Positions 27,319-35,542 of a stretch of DNA of 47,795 nt are shown here, one piece after another; the stretch's first letter is position 1; every line of letters starts with the position of its first letter. This DNA comes from an uncultured Collinsella sp. (GTDB lineage: Bacteria > Actinomycetota > Coriobacteriia > Coriobacteriales > Coriobacteriaceae). The stretch covers positions 1-47,795 of the forward strand of contig USPC01000006.1 in NCBI GenBank assembly GCA_900556605.1, in the 5' to 3' direction. A program made the translations under genes and the position numbers. The notes beneath the pieces are model-generated. The model saw nothing but the letters and a program-made list of their open reading frames with translations. It searched no databases and was not told where the DNA came from.

Positions 27319-28005
27319 ATGACCGTTGATCCTTTGATTCAATCCCTGAAGGGCAAGCTCGTCGTGAGCGTTCAGGCGTATATGGGCGAGCCGCTTCGCA
27401 CGCCCGAGACCATGGCTCAAATGTCTCGCGCTTGCGAGCTCGGCGGCGCCGCCGCCATTCGTTGCCAGGGCCTTGCCGACATCGCCGCCATTAAGGGCCG
27501 CTGCGAGGTCCCCGTCATCGGCTTGTGGAAGGATGGTCACGAGGGCGTCTACATCACGCCGACGCTGCGTCACGCTCGCGCCTGCGTTGCCGCCGGTGCT
27601 GACATCGTGGCAATTGATGCCACTGATCGCCCGCGTCCCGATGGCAAGACCGTCGAGGACACCTTCCGTCCGCTGCACGAGGAGGGCGTGCTCCTGATGG
27701 CGGATTGTGCCACCATCGAGGATATTCGTCGTGCTGTCGACATGGGCTTCGACCTGGTATCCACTACGCTTTCTCATGGTGTCGCCGCCATCGACTGCAC
27801 CATGGCCGACGGTCCCGATCTGCCGCTCCTGCGTCAGGCGACCGAGGAATTCCCCGGTCTTCCCATCATCTGCGAGGGCCGCGTGCACACGCCCGAGGAG
27901 GCCCGCGCCGCGATTGATGCGGGCGCCTGGGCCGTTGTCGTCGGCACCGCCATCACGCACCCCACGAGTATTACAAGTTGGTTCAAGGCTGCGCTTGAGG
28001 CGTAA
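27319..28005 (+). CDS. nanE: N-acylglucosamine-6-phosphate 2-epimerase
   Basis: NanE converts ManNAc-6-phosphate to GlcNAc-6-phosphate, linking sialate breakdown to amino-sugar metabolism (nagA and nagB are not in this window). The 228-residue TIM barrel shows LVVSVQAYMGEPL near residue 13, 'AAAIRCQG' near 42, 'PVIGLWKDG' near 60, 'DIVAIDATDRPRPDG' near 100 and the phosphate-binding 'VVVGTAITHP' at the C-terminus. The ATG at 27319 is preceded by AGAAAGG at a longish spacing of about 11 nt, so initiation may be modest. It directly follows a family 1 repeat. Confidence 0.9.
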   Translation: MTVDPLIQSLKGKLVVSVQAYMGEPLRTPETMAQMSRACELGGAAAIRCQGLADIAAIKGRCEVPVIGLWKDGHEGVYITPTLRHARACVAAGADIVAIDATDRPRPDGKTVEDTFRPLHEEGVLLMADCATIEDIRRAVDMGFDLVSTTLSHGVAAIDCTMADGPDLPLLRQATEEFPGLPIICEGRVHTPEEARAAIDAGAWAVVVGTAITHPTSITSWFKAALEA

Positions 28006-28032
28006 GACAGGCCTCGTGTCCGCTTGGGGCGG

Positions 28033-28092
28033 TATACTCAATAAAGGCAATTGATCGCGCGGGATCCGCTGGCCGGGTCCCGCGCTTGTTTT
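28033..28092 (+). terminator. Terminator of the sialate operon or rapZ leader attenuator
   Basis: An 8-bp stem (28057-28064 with 28078-28085) is followed by TTGTTTT. A -10-like TATACT (28033-28038) lies upstream of it, without a clear -35 box. The hairpin ends immediately before the rapZ ribosome-binding site, so it could close the nan operon, attenuate a rapZ transcript starting near 28045, or do both. Confidence 0.6.
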
Positions 28093-28103
28093 AGGAGGCA
28101 CAC

Positions 28104-29024
28104 ATGCAAAAGGGAGATGCCATGGATGCGGCGGAGCGCTCGGAGCGCATCCCCGATATCGTCATCATCACCGGAATGTCCGGATCGGGCCGAACGCAGG
28201 CCATGCATGTGTTTGAGGACATGGGCTATTTTTGCATCGACAACTTGCCTCCGCGTCTGATCGCCCAGCTTGCCGAACTCGTCGGCATCAATACGGGCGT
28301 GGGCAGGCATCTTGCCGTCACCTGCGACCTGCGCAGCCAGGGCTTGTTCGATGAGCTGCTCGATGCCGTTGCCGTGCTCGAGGAGCGCGAGATGAGCTGT
28401 GACATCGTGTTTCTCGAGGCCTCTGACGAGGTGCTGATCCGTCGTTATAGTGAAAACCGCCGCCGCCATCCCATTGCCAAGCCGGGGGAGACTACGGCCG
28501 ATGCGATTCAGCGCGAGCGCCTGCAGCTGCAGGGCGTTCGCGACCGAGCTGACATGATTATCGATACGAGCCGCTTGCGCACCTCTGCTCTGCGCAACAA
28601 ATTGCGCATGGCGTTCTCCGAGTTGTCCGACCAGCAACTCATGGACGTTCACGTGTTCTCGTTTGGCTTTAAGCACGGTATGCCCGTCGAGGCGGACATT
28701 ATGATCGACGTTCGCTTCCTGCCCAATCCGTTCTACGATCCCGAGATGCGCACGATGACCGGTCTCGATAAGAAGGTCTCCGACTTTGTTCTGGACCATC
28801 CCAAGACCCAGGAGTTCTGGAAGGCCTGGACACAGCTGCTCGATACGGTCATGCCCGGCTATATCGCGGAGGGCAAGCCACAGCTTTCTATTGCCATCGG
28901 TTGCACGGGCGGTCAACACCGCAGTGTTGCCATCGCCGAGGCCACGGCACGTTATTTGGAAGGCGCCCAGTATCACGTGAGCATTTCCCATCGCGACCTG
29001 TCGCGCGCCAACACGAAAGCATAG
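28104..29024 (+). CDS. rapZ: RapZ/YvcJ-family nucleotide-binding protein
   Basis: RapZ proteins bind nucleotides and, in E. coli, target a small RNA controlling glucosamine-6-phosphate synthase; the Gram-positive YvcJ role is less clear. Walker A GMSGSGRT is at residues 24-31, 'CIDNLPP' near 47, and the C-terminal domain has 'FKHGMPVEADIMIDVRFLPNP' and the 'IGCTGGQHRSVAIAE' loop that forms the sugar- and RNA-binding face. Length is 306 residues, slightly longer than usual at the N-terminus. AGGAGG precedes the ATG. whiA follows after six bases. The position after an amino-sugar-producing operon is suggestive but not proof of a link. Confidence 0.95.
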   Translation: MQKGDAMDAAERSERIPDIVIITGMSGSGRTQAMHVFEDMGYFCIDNLPPRLIAQLAELVGINTGVGRHLAVTCDLRSQGLFDELLDAVAVLEEREMSCDIVFLEASDEVLIRRYSENRRRHPIAKPGETTADAIQRERLQLQGVRDRADMIIDTSRLRTSALRNKLRMAFSELSDQQLMDVHVFSFGFKHGMPVEADIMIDVRFLPNPFYDPEMRTMTGLDKKVSDFVLDHPKTQEFWKAWTQLLDTVMPGYIAEGKPQLSIAIGCTGGQHRSVAIAEATARYLEGAQYHVSISHRDLSRANTKA

Positions 29025-29030
29025 GTCTGC

Positions 29031-29960
29031 ATGTCGTTTACCGCCGAGGTGCGTGACGAGCTCGCGCGCTGCGAACCCGAATGTGAATACTGCGATTTGT
29101 CGACGCTTGCCGCCCTGACGCGTGTGAGCGGTACACTTTCGCTGGCCGGCTCCGGGCGGTATCGTTTGACGGTCGCGACCGAGACGGGTGCCGTCGCGCG
29201 CACGATGATCACACTGACGCATCGCATCCTTAAGCTCAAAACGGAATTCACCGTTCGTAAATCGGTCTTGCATAAGGTCCGTAACTATCTCATTACCCTG
29301 CCCGATCAACCCGACCTGGACAAGGCTCTGGTGCTGCTGGGCATTCTCGACCGCAGGGGAGGGCTCGTCGCTGGTGTTCCCCGGCACATCGTTGCTCGTC
29401 CCTGCTGCAGGCTTGCCTACATTCGCGGCGCGCTCATCGCCGGCGGTTTCGTGGCCGATCCCCGCGGCGACTTTCATTTGGAGATCGCGGTGCAGGGCGA
29501 GCAGTATGCCCGGGGGCTTTGCGATCTATTGGAGCAGATTGGGGTCCATGCGCGCGTTAACGCGCGGCGCGGATCCTTTGCTGTCTACATTAAGAGCGCC
29601 GAGGAAATCGAGCATCTTCTAAAGCTGATTGGTGCCAAGCGCAGCGTTGCCGAGATCGAGGAGGCGCGCGCGGTCAAGTTGGTTAAGAACGATGTGAACC
29701 GTCGCGTGAATGCCGAGCTCGCCAACCAGACCAGAAGTGCGGGTGCCGCCCAACATCAGCTTGCGTTGATCGATGAGCTCGAACAGCGGGGTTTGCGCGA
29801 CACGCTTCCGGACGCCTTGGCGGTCTTTTGCGACCTACGCGAGCGCTATCCCGATCTGTCGCTGCGCGATCTGGGCGAGATGGCTGACCCTCCCTTGTCG
29901 AAGTCTGCCCTGTACCATCGCGTTTTGAGGCTTGAAAAGCTCATTGAAGCAAACAGGTAG
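29031..29960 (+). CDS. whiA: WhiA-family DNA-binding regulator
   Basis: WhiA combines a degenerate LAGLIDADG homing-endonuclease fold with a C-terminal helix-turn-helix and controls sporulation septation in Streptomyces and division or metabolism in other Gram-positives. The N-terminal part includes 'SFTAEVRDELAR', the middle carries the conserved 'CCRLAYIRGALIAGGFVADP' LAGLIDADG helix near residue 128, and the C-terminus holds 'LRDLGEMADPPLSKSALYHRVLRL', the DNA-reading helices. The 309 residues are typical. It follows rapZ by six bases. The glmR/yvcK gene normally between the two is absent here. Confidence 0.95.
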   Translation: MSFTAEVRDELARCEPECEYCDLSTLAALTRVSGTLSLAGSGRYRLTVATETGAVARTMITLTHRILKLKTEFTVRKSVLHKVRNYLITLPDQPDLDKALVLLGILDRRGGLVAGVPRHIVARPCCRLAYIRGALIAGGFVADPRGDFHLEIAVQGEQYARGLCDLLEQIGVHARVNARRGSFAVYIKSAEEIEHLLKLIGAKRSVAEIEEARAVKLVKNDVNRRVNAELANQTRSAGAAQHQLALIDELEQRGLRDTLPDALAVFCDLRERYPDLSLRDLGEMADPPLSKSALYHRVLRLEKLIEANR

Positions 29961-30005
29961 TTGAGCGAAACTGCTTATATAGGGATTGAACTGCTGTTTT
30001 ACTCT

Positions 30006-30081
30006 TTAAAACGTTTTAACGTAAATTTGATTTTCAATTTCGAGCATTCTCGTGAAATTCAAGTCAAAAAAAAGGTATATT
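30006..30081 (+). promoter_or_regulatory. Promoter and operator region of gapA
   Basis: GTGAAA (30052-30057) and TATATT (30076-30081) are separated by 18 bp. A perfect 14-bp palindrome TTAAAACGTTTTAA lies upstream at 30006-30019, with the central CG typical of LacI/GalR-family operators. An imperfect dyad (about 30031-30062) lies between them. The regulator is not in this window. Confidence 0.5.
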
Positions 30082-30101
30082 AGGCGAGTGGTTAGTTTGT
30101 G

Positions 30102-30136
30102 GGCCTCAACGGCGGGCGCTGTAGCTCGCGGGGGCC
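30102..30136 (+). promoter_or_regulatory. Leader hairpin before gapA
   Basis: GGCCTC (30102-30107) pairs with GGGGCC (30131-30136), and GCGGGC (30112-30117) pairs with GCTCGC (30124-30129) with one G-T wobble. It ends ten bases before GAAAGGAG and may stabilise this presumably abundant mRNA. Confidence 0.4.
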
Positions 30137-30153
30137 TTACGAAAGGAGACACA

Positions 30154-31179
30154 ATGGCAGTAAAGGTTGCTATTAACGGCTTCGGTCGCATCGGTCGTCT
30201 GGCTTTCCGTCAGATGTTCGGTCATGAGGGCTCCGAGATCGTCGCTATCAACGACCTCACCTCTCCCGATATGCTCGCTTACCTGCTGAAGTACGACTCC
30301 ACGCAGGGCAACTATGCTCGCGATCACGAGGTCGTTGCTGGCGAGGATTCCATCACCGTTGACGGCAAGGAGATTAAGATCTACAAGGAGGCCGACGCTA
30401 ACAACCTGCCTTGGGGCGACCTTGACGTCGACGTCGTTCTCGAGTGCACCGGCTTCTACACCAGCAAGGCTAAGGCTCAGGCCCACATCAACGCTGGCGC
30501 CAAGAAGGTCGTCATCTCCGCTCCGGCCGGCAGCGATCTGCCCACCATCGTGTACAACGTCAACCATGAGACGCTGACCGCTGAGGACAACATCATCTCC
30601 GCTGCTTCCTGCACCACCAACTGCCTCGCCCCGATGGCCAAGGGTCTGAACGACTTCGCTCCCATCGTGTCCGGCATCATGACCACCATCCACGCCTTCA
30701 CCGGCGACCAGATGCCGCTCGACGGCCCGCAGCGCAAGGGCAACTTCCGTCGCTCCCGCGCCTGCTCCGAGAACATCGTCCCGAACACCACGGGCGCTGC
30801 CAAGGCCATCGGCCTGGTTCTCCCCGAGCTCAACGGCAAGCTCATCGGTGCCGCCCAGCGCGTCCCGACGCCGACCGGCTCGCTGACCAACCTCTACGCC
30901 GTCGTTGACAAGAAGGTCACCGTCGACGAGGTCAACGCTGCCATGAAGGCCTACGCCGAGACCATCCCCGATACCTTCGCCTACAACGAGGACCAGATCG
31001 TCTCCCGCGACATCGTCGGCGAGACCCACGGCTCTATCTTCGACGCCACGCAGACCATGGCCTCCGACCTCGGCAACGGCCAGACCCTCGTTCAGGTCAC
31101 CTCTTGGTACGACAACGAGAACTCCTACACCTCTCAGATGGTCCGCACCATCAAGTACTTCGAGAAGTTCGTTGCTTAA
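30154..31179 (+). CDS. gapA: Glyceraldehyde-3-phosphate dehydrogenase
   Basis: This cytosolic enzyme oxidises glyceraldehyde-3-phosphate with NAD and phosphate to 1,3-bisphosphoglycerate. The NAD fold starts [13 protein letters not shown]. The catalytic Cys153 is in SAASCTTNC, and the C-terminal end carries '[12 protein letters not shown]'. Length is 341 residues. The ATG at 30154 follows GAAAGGAG; the frame is open upstream to 30052 without a credible start. Codon use is strongly biased to C-ending codons, as expected for an abundant protein. A terminator separates it from pgk, so it can be made in excess of the following enzymes. Confidence 0.98.
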   Translation: MAVKVAINGFGRIGRLAFRQMFGHEGSEIVAINDLTSPDMLAYLLKYDSTQGNYARDHEVVAGEDSITVDGKEIKIYKEADANNLPWGDLDVDVVLECTGFYTSKAKAQAHINAGAKKVVISAPAGSDLPTIVYNVNHETLTAEDNIISAASCTTNCLAPMAKGLNDFAPIVSGIMTTIHAFTGDQMPLDGPQRKGNFRRSRACSENIVPNTTGAAKAIGLVLPELNGKLIGAAQRVPTPTGSLTNLYAVVDKKVTVDEVNAAMKAYAETIPDTFAYNEDQIVSRDIVGETHGSIFDATQTMASDLGNGQTLVQVTSWYDNENSYTSQMVRTIKYFEKFVA

Positions 31180-31216
31180 TTTAGCTTTTAGCGAATAGCT
31201 CGTTGAGCGTCTAAAG

Positions 31217-31264
31217 AAGGGCGCGGCCTCATAGGGCTTACACCCTAGGGTCGCGCCCTTTTTA
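31217..31264 (+). terminator. Terminator between gapA and pgk
   Basis: A 9-bp stem AAGGGCGCG/CGCGCCCTT (31217-31225 with 31252-31260), extended by a wobble pair and two further pairs, runs into a T-tract. It lies 37 bp after the gapA stop. Confidence 0.85.
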
Positions 31265-31319
31265 TAAGAAATCGTCTGCCGTAATGGGAGGCAGACACGT
31301 ACGAAAGGTAGAAGCAAAC

Positions 31320-32510
31320 ATGGCCTTTACCAAGAAGACCGTCCGCGACATCGATGTCGACGGCAAGCGCGTTCTCGTCCGCGTTGACTTCAACGTGCCT
31401 ATCAAGGATGGCGTCGTTGGCGACACCACCCGTATCAAGGCTGCCCTGCCCACCATCAACTATCTCGTTGAGCACAACGCTCGCGTCATCCTCATGAGCC
31501 ACCTCGGCCGTCCCGATGGCACCGGCTTCCAGCCCGAGCTGTCCCTCGAGCCCGTCGCCAAGAAGCTCGCCGAGCTCTCTGGTCTCGACGTTGCCTTTGT
31601 CGCCGACACTTACGGCGAGAAGGCTGCCGAGGCTGTCGCTGCCGTCGAGCCGGGCAAGGTTCTCGTTCTCGAGAACGTCCGCTTCGATAAGCGTGAGAAG
31701 AAGAACGATCCCGAGATCGCCAAGAAGCTCGCTTCCTATGGTGACGTCTTCGTTCTCGATGCCTTCGGCACCGCTCACCGCGCCCAGGGTTCCGTCGTGG
31801 GCCCCGCCGCTTACCTGCCTGCCGTCGCTGGCTTCCTGCTTGAGAAGGAGGTCGACACGCTGACCGGCATCTTCGCCGAGCCCGAGCGCCCCTTCGTCGC
31901 TATCGTCGGCGGTTCCAAGGTTTCCTCCAAGATCGGCGTTCTCGATCACCTCATCGACTCCGCTGACACCCTGATTATCGGTGGCGGCATGGCCTACACC
32001 TTCTTCCTGGCTCAGGGCCTGTCCGTCGGTCAGTCCCTCAAGGAAGAGGACTGGGTCGAGCGCGCCGGCGAGATGCTCAAGAAGGCCGAGGAGAAGGGCG
32101 TCAAGATCCTGCTCCCCATCGACAACCGCGTTGCCGATCACTTTGGTGAGGATGCTGTCCCCGAGGTTGTCGCTTCCGACGCTATCCCCGACGATCGTGA
32201 GGGCATGGACATCGGCCCCAAGACCGAGGAGCTCTACGCCGAGGCCGTCAAGGGCGCCAAGACCGTGTTCTGGAATGGCCCCATGGGCGTCTTCGAGTTC
32301 GACAACTTCGCTCACGGCACCCAGGCTATCGCCGAGGCTGTCGCCGAGGCCGACTGCACCTCGATCATCGGCGGTGGCGACTCCGTCGCGGCTGTCAACA
32401 AGTTCAACCTGGCCGACAAGATGAGCTGGATCTCCACCGGTGGTGGCGCTTCCATGGAGCTCGTCGAGGGTAAGGCCCTGCCCGGAGTGGAGGCGCTTCT
32501 CGATGCCTAA
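31320..32510 (+). CDS. pgk: Phosphoglycerate kinase
   Basis: Pgk transfers the acyl phosphate of 1,3-bisphosphoglycerate to ADP. The N-terminal domain begins with the substrate motif VLVRVDFNVP (about residue 18) and has 'LMSHLGRPDG' near 60 and 'ENVRFDKREKKND' near 118. The C-terminal nucleotide domain carries 'VGGSKVSSKIGVL' near 200, 'NGPMGVFEF' near 320 and the 'IIGGGDSVAAV' loop near 350. Length is 396 residues. The ATG at 31320 lies behind GAAAGG. The stop overlaps the tpiA start by 8 nt, coupling the two. Confidence 0.98.
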   Translation: MAFTKKTVRDIDVDGKRVLVRVDFNVPIKDGVVGDTTRIKAALPTINYLVEHNARVILMSHLGRPDGTGFQPELSLEPVAKKLAELSGLDVAFVADTYGEKAAEAVAAVEPGKVLVLENVRFDKREKKNDPEIAKKLASYGDVFVLDAFGTAHRAQGSVVGPAAYLPAVAGFLLEKEVDTLTGIFAEPERPFVAIVGGSKVSSKIGVLDHLIDSADTLIIGGGMAYTFFLAQGLSVGQSLKEEDWVERAGEMLKKAEEKGVKILLPIDNRVADHFGEDAVPEVVASDAIPDDREGMDIGPKTEELYAEAVKGAKTVFWNGPMGVFEFDNFAHGTQAIAEAVAEADCTSIIGGGDSVAAVNKFNLADKMSWISTGGGASMELVEGKALPGVEALLDA

Positions 32511-33270
32511 TCGCACCCTTCTCATCGCTGGTAACTGGAAGATGAACAACGACGTCGCCGAGGCCGCCAAACTCGCCGACGAGCTGGCTCAGGCTCTGCC
32601 CGAGGTTCCGGCTGGCGTCGAGGTGCTCGTCTGCCCTCCGACCATCGACATCACCACGGTTCATGACCGCATTCAGGCTGCCCCCATCGCCCTCGGTGCA
32701 CAGAACGTGTACTGGGAGGCCAAGGGTGCCTTCACCGGTGAGTCCTCTTGCGACATGCTCAAGTCCGCTGGCTGCACCTACTGCATCATCGGTCACTCCG
32801 AGCGTCGCGACTACTTCCACGAGACCGACGAGGATCAGAACAAGAAGGCCAAGGCCCTCGTTGCCGCCGGTCTTGTTCCCGTCTTCTGCTGCGGCGAGTC
32901 CCTTGAGGTCCGCGAGGCTGGCACCTATGTCGAGCACGTCGTGAACCAGGTCAAGGCTGGCCTTGCTGGTCTTGAGATCACCTGCCCCAAGCAGGTCGTC
33001 GTCGCCTACGAGCCCATCTGGGCCATTGGCACCGGCAAGACCGCTACCGCCGAGGATGCTCAGGAGGTCTGCGGCGCTATCCGTGAGACCCTCAAGGAGA
33101 TGTTCGGCGAGGAGCTCGCTAACGGCATCCGCGTTCTCTATGGTGGCTCTGCCAAGCCCGGCAACATCGCTGAGCTCGTCGCCAAGCCCGACGTTGACGG
33201 CGCCCTCGTGGGCGGCGCTTCGCTCAAGGCTGCCGACTTTGCCTCTATGGTCGTCAAGGCAGGCGAGTAG
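32503..33270 (+). CDS. tpiA: Triosephosphate isomerase
   Basis: TpiA interconverts dihydroxyacetone phosphate and glyceraldehyde-3-phosphate. The 255-residue barrel has the substrate-binding NWKMN near residue 10, the electrophile His in IGHSERR near 95, the catalytic Glu in AYEPIWAIGTGK near 170 followed by loop 6, and the phosphate-binding YGGSAKPGN near 210. The start ATG lies within the last codons of pgk (8-nt overlap). gpmI follows after five bases. Confidence 0.98.
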   Translation: MPNRTLLIAGNWKMNNDVAEAAKLADELAQALPEVPAGVEVLVCPPTIDITTVHDRIQAAPIALGAQNVYWEAKGAFTGESSCDMLKSAGCTYCIIGHSERRDYFHETDEDQNKKAKALVAAGLVPVFCCGESLEVREAGTYVEHVVNQVKAGLAGLEITCPKQVVVAYEPIWAIGTGKTATAEDAQEVCGAIRETLKEMFGEELANGIRVLYGGSAKPGNIAELVAKPDVDGALVGGASLKAADFASMVVKAGE

Positions 33271-33275
33271 GACAT

Positions 33276-34829
33276 ATGGCACAGCGTCATCTTCCTGCAC
33301 TCCTGATCATCATGGATGGCTGCGGCCTTGCTCCGGCCGATGGCGAGAACGCCGTCGCCGCTGCCAAGACGCCCTTCCTTGATAGCCTGTACGAGAAGTA
33401 TCCTCACACCACGCTCGGTGCTTCGGGCGAGGACGTGGGCCTTCCCGACGGTCAGATGGGCAACTCCGAGGTGGGCCACCTCAACATCGGTGCCGGCCGC
33501 ATCGTGTTCCAGGAGCTTTCGCGCATCAACAACGCCATCAAGGACGGCTCCATCGCCAAGAACGAGGTCTTCGTCAAGGCTATGGACGACGTTAAGGCTG
33601 ACGGCAAGACTCTCCACCTCATGGGCCTTATGAGCCCTGGCGGCGTTCATTCTCACATGAACCACGTCGAGGCTCTGGTCAAGATGGCTGCCGAGCACGG
33701 TGTCAAGACCGTTCGCGTCCACGCCTTCATGGATGGCCGCGACGTTGACCCGCAGTCCGGTGCCGGCTACATGAGCGAGTTCTGCGCCTTCCTGGCGAAG
33801 ATTTCCGAGGAGACCGGTTGCGACGCTCGCGTTGCCACCGTGTCGGGCCGTTATTGGGCCATGGACCGCGATAACCGTTGGGAGCGCATCCAGCGCGCCT
33901 ACGACGTCATGGTCAATGCGTCCGATGCCGATGTCGACCCCGTTGCCGGTATCAAGGCCTACTACGAGAAGGATCCGCGCGGCGACGAGTTCGTCGAGCC
34001 CTTCGCTGCCCACAACGAGGGCATCCACGAGGGCGATGCGGCCATCTTCTTCAACTTCCGTCCCGACCGCGCCCGTCAGATGACCCGCGTGTTCACGGAC
34101 AAGGAGTTCGACGGCTTTGAGCGCGAGCAGATTAAGCTTTCTCACTTTGTGACGATGACCGAGTACGATCCGACGTTTGACGTCGAGGTCGCATTCCCCA
34201 AGACGTTCCCCGAGAACGTCCTGGCCGACGTTATCGCCGCCAATGGCCTGAAGCAGCTGCACACCGCCGAGACCGAGAAGTACGCCCACGTGACGTTCTT
34301 CCTCAACGGCGGCATCGAGGAGCCCAAGGAGGGCGAGGAGCGCGTGCTCGTCGCTTCCCCCAAGGTCGCTACCTACGATCTGCAGCCTGAGATGAGCGCT
34401 CCCGAGGTTACCGAGAAGCTTGTCGCCGCCATCAACGAGGATCGCGCTGATTTCTACATCGTGAACTTCGCGAACTGCGACATGGTTGGTCACACCGGTG
34501 TCTTCGACGCCGCCGTTAAGGCCGTCGAGGCTGTTGACGATGCCCTGTCCAAGGTTGTCCCGGCGATTCTCGCCAAGGGCGGCTTTGCGCTGATTACCGC
34601 CGACCACGGCAACGCCGATCACATGTTTGACGTTGCTTCCGACGGTTCCAAGCATCCGTTCACGGCTCACACCACCAACCGTGTGCCGTTCATCATCGTT
34701 GATGAGAAGGCCAAGCTCACCGGTATCGAGGACGGCCGTCTTTCCGATATCGCTCCGACCATGCTCACCATGGCTGGTATTGAGCCTTCCGCCGAGATGA
34801 CGGGTCGCGTGCTCGCCATCGAGGCCTAA
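33276..34829 (+). CDS. gpmI: Cofactor-independent phosphoglycerate mutase
   Basis: GpmI interconverts 3- and 2-phosphoglycerate with two Mn ions and a phosphoserine intermediate. The alkaline-phosphatase-like domain has the first metal Asp in 'LIIMDGCG' and the catalytic Ser64 in QMGNSEVGHLNIG. The phosphotransferase insert includes 'VHAFMDGRDVDPQSG' and 'VSGRYWAMDRD', and the late metal ligands are in 'NCDMVGHTG' and 'ITADHGNAD'. Most homologues read MDGWG at the first motif; here it is MDGCG. Length is 517 residues. It is the last glycolytic gene of this unit and ends at a strong terminator. Confidence 0.98.
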   Translation: MAQRHLPALLIIMDGCGLAPADGENAVAAAKTPFLDSLYEKYPHTTLGASGEDVGLPDGQMGNSEVGHLNIGAGRIVFQELSRINNAIKDGSIAKNEVFVKAMDDVKADGKTLHLMGLMSPGGVHSHMNHVEALVKMAAEHGVKTVRVHAFMDGRDVDPQSGAGYMSEFCAFLAKISEETGCDARVATVSGRYWAMDRDNRWERIQRAYDVMVNASDADVDPVAGIKAYYEKDPRGDEFVEPFAAHNEGIHEGDAAIFFNFRPDRARQMTRVFTDKEFDGFEREQIKLSHFVTMTEYDPTFDVEVAFPKTFPENVLADVIAANGLKQLHTAETEKYAHVTFFLNGGIEEPKEGEERVLVASPKVATYDLQPEMSAPEVTEKLVAAINEDRADFYIVNFANCDMVGHTGVFDAAVKAVEAVDDALSKVVPAILAKGGFALITADHGNADHMFDVASDGSKHPFTAHTTNRVPFIIVDEKAKLTGIEDGRLSDIAPTMLTMAGIEPSAEMTGRVLAIEA

Positions 34830-34854
34830 TAGAAAACAAATACCGTTTTCTAGT

Positions 34855-34889
34855 AAGGGGGTTGTCCACGACCGGACAACCCCCTTTTT
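34855..34889 (+). terminator. Terminator of the glycolytic operon
   Basis: A perfect 13-bp stem (34855-34867 with 34874-34886) with a six-base loop runs into TTTTT. It follows gpmI by 25 bp. Confidence 0.95.
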
Positions 34890-34947
34890 AATATTTCTGC
34901 CATTTCTACCCCGTCCCCGAGTGGCGGGTAGGGGAGAGCGGGGGTTG

Positions 34948-34956
34948 TGGTACAGT
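34948..34956 (+). promoter_or_regulatory. Extended -10 promoter of secG
   Basis: TGG-TACAGT forms an extended -10 element about 37 bp before the secG start. No good -35 box is seen. Confidence 0.4.
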
Positions 34957-34992
34957 ACTGGAGTTTGAATTGTTCTATTAAGGAGCTTATCT

Positions 34993-35247
34993 ATGGGTCC
35001 GTTCCAGATTCTTCTGTTTGTCGTTTGGGCTGTCTCTGCCGTGGCGCTGACGATTCTCGTCCTGATGCATTCCGGTAAGGGCACCGGCGTTTCGGATATG
35101 ATCGCTAGCTCGCTGTATAACTCCAGCTCTGCCACAGGCGTTATGGAGCAGAACCTCGATCGCCTGACCGTCATCATGGCTGTCGTGTTTGCCGTGTGCG
35201 TTGTGCTGTGCATGTTCTTCTTCCCGCAAGGCATCGTGGGCTACTAA
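34993..35247 (+). CDS. secG: Preprotein translocase subunit SecG
   Basis: SecG is the small auxiliary subunit of the SecYEG protein-export channel. The 84-residue protein has two hydrophobic helices (about 5-25 and 55-76) joined by the family loop 'MHSGKGTGVSDMIASSLY' and 'LDRLTVI' before the second helix. The usual FG(G) signature in the loop is replaced by SLYNSSS. TAAGGAG precedes the ATG. It follows the glycolytic genes, a placement seen for secG in many Gram-positive bacteria, but has its own promoter-like box and terminator here. Confidence 0.9.
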   Translation: MGPFQILLFVVWAVSAVALTILVLMHSGKGTGVSDMIASSLYNSSSATGVMEQNLDRLTVIMAVVFAVCVVLCMFFFPQGIVGY

Positions 35248-35270
35248 ACACGAGCCGCATAAAATAATTG

Positions 35271-35301
35271 AAAAGGGTTCCGCAAGTGCGGGACCCTTTT
35301 T
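35271..35301 (+). terminator. Terminator of secG
   Basis: A stem of AAAGGGT and CCGCA pairs (from 35271 to about 35298, one mismatch) runs into TTTTT 24 bp after the secG stop. Confidence 0.9.
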
Positions 35302-35303
35302 GT

Positions 35304-35317
35304 TTACAAATTTGTAA
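35304..35317. promoter_or_regulatory. Palindrome TTACAAATTTGTAA, possible operator
   Basis: A perfect 14-bp palindrome lies between secG and the oppA-like gene. A one-mismatch copy occurs at 41961-41974 before tRNA-Leu. The rest of the gap up to 35542 holds two TTGACC words (35363 and 35370) but no convincing -10 partner. Confidence 0.35.
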
Positions 35318-35542
35318 CAGAGTCAAAATATCCCCACATACTTCGCCCAACTAAAGAAATTCTTGACCGTTGACCGGAATTAGCCCCAAATCGTGCATAA
35401 AATGCGCTACTGTATTACGAAACGTTGGTCCGTTGTGCATAACCAGCCATAGCGACGGGCGACGTTTTTATGGTTCGGATCGGATTGTCTCGACATGTGT
35501 CCGACTGAACATTTCTTTGTCCTATCTCATAAGGAGGATGGC

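Noticed and set aside
35363..35403. Promoter for the oppA operon from TTGACC words and CATAAA
   Set aside because: Spacings of 20-22 bp or more are too long for confidence, so no promoter was annotated there.
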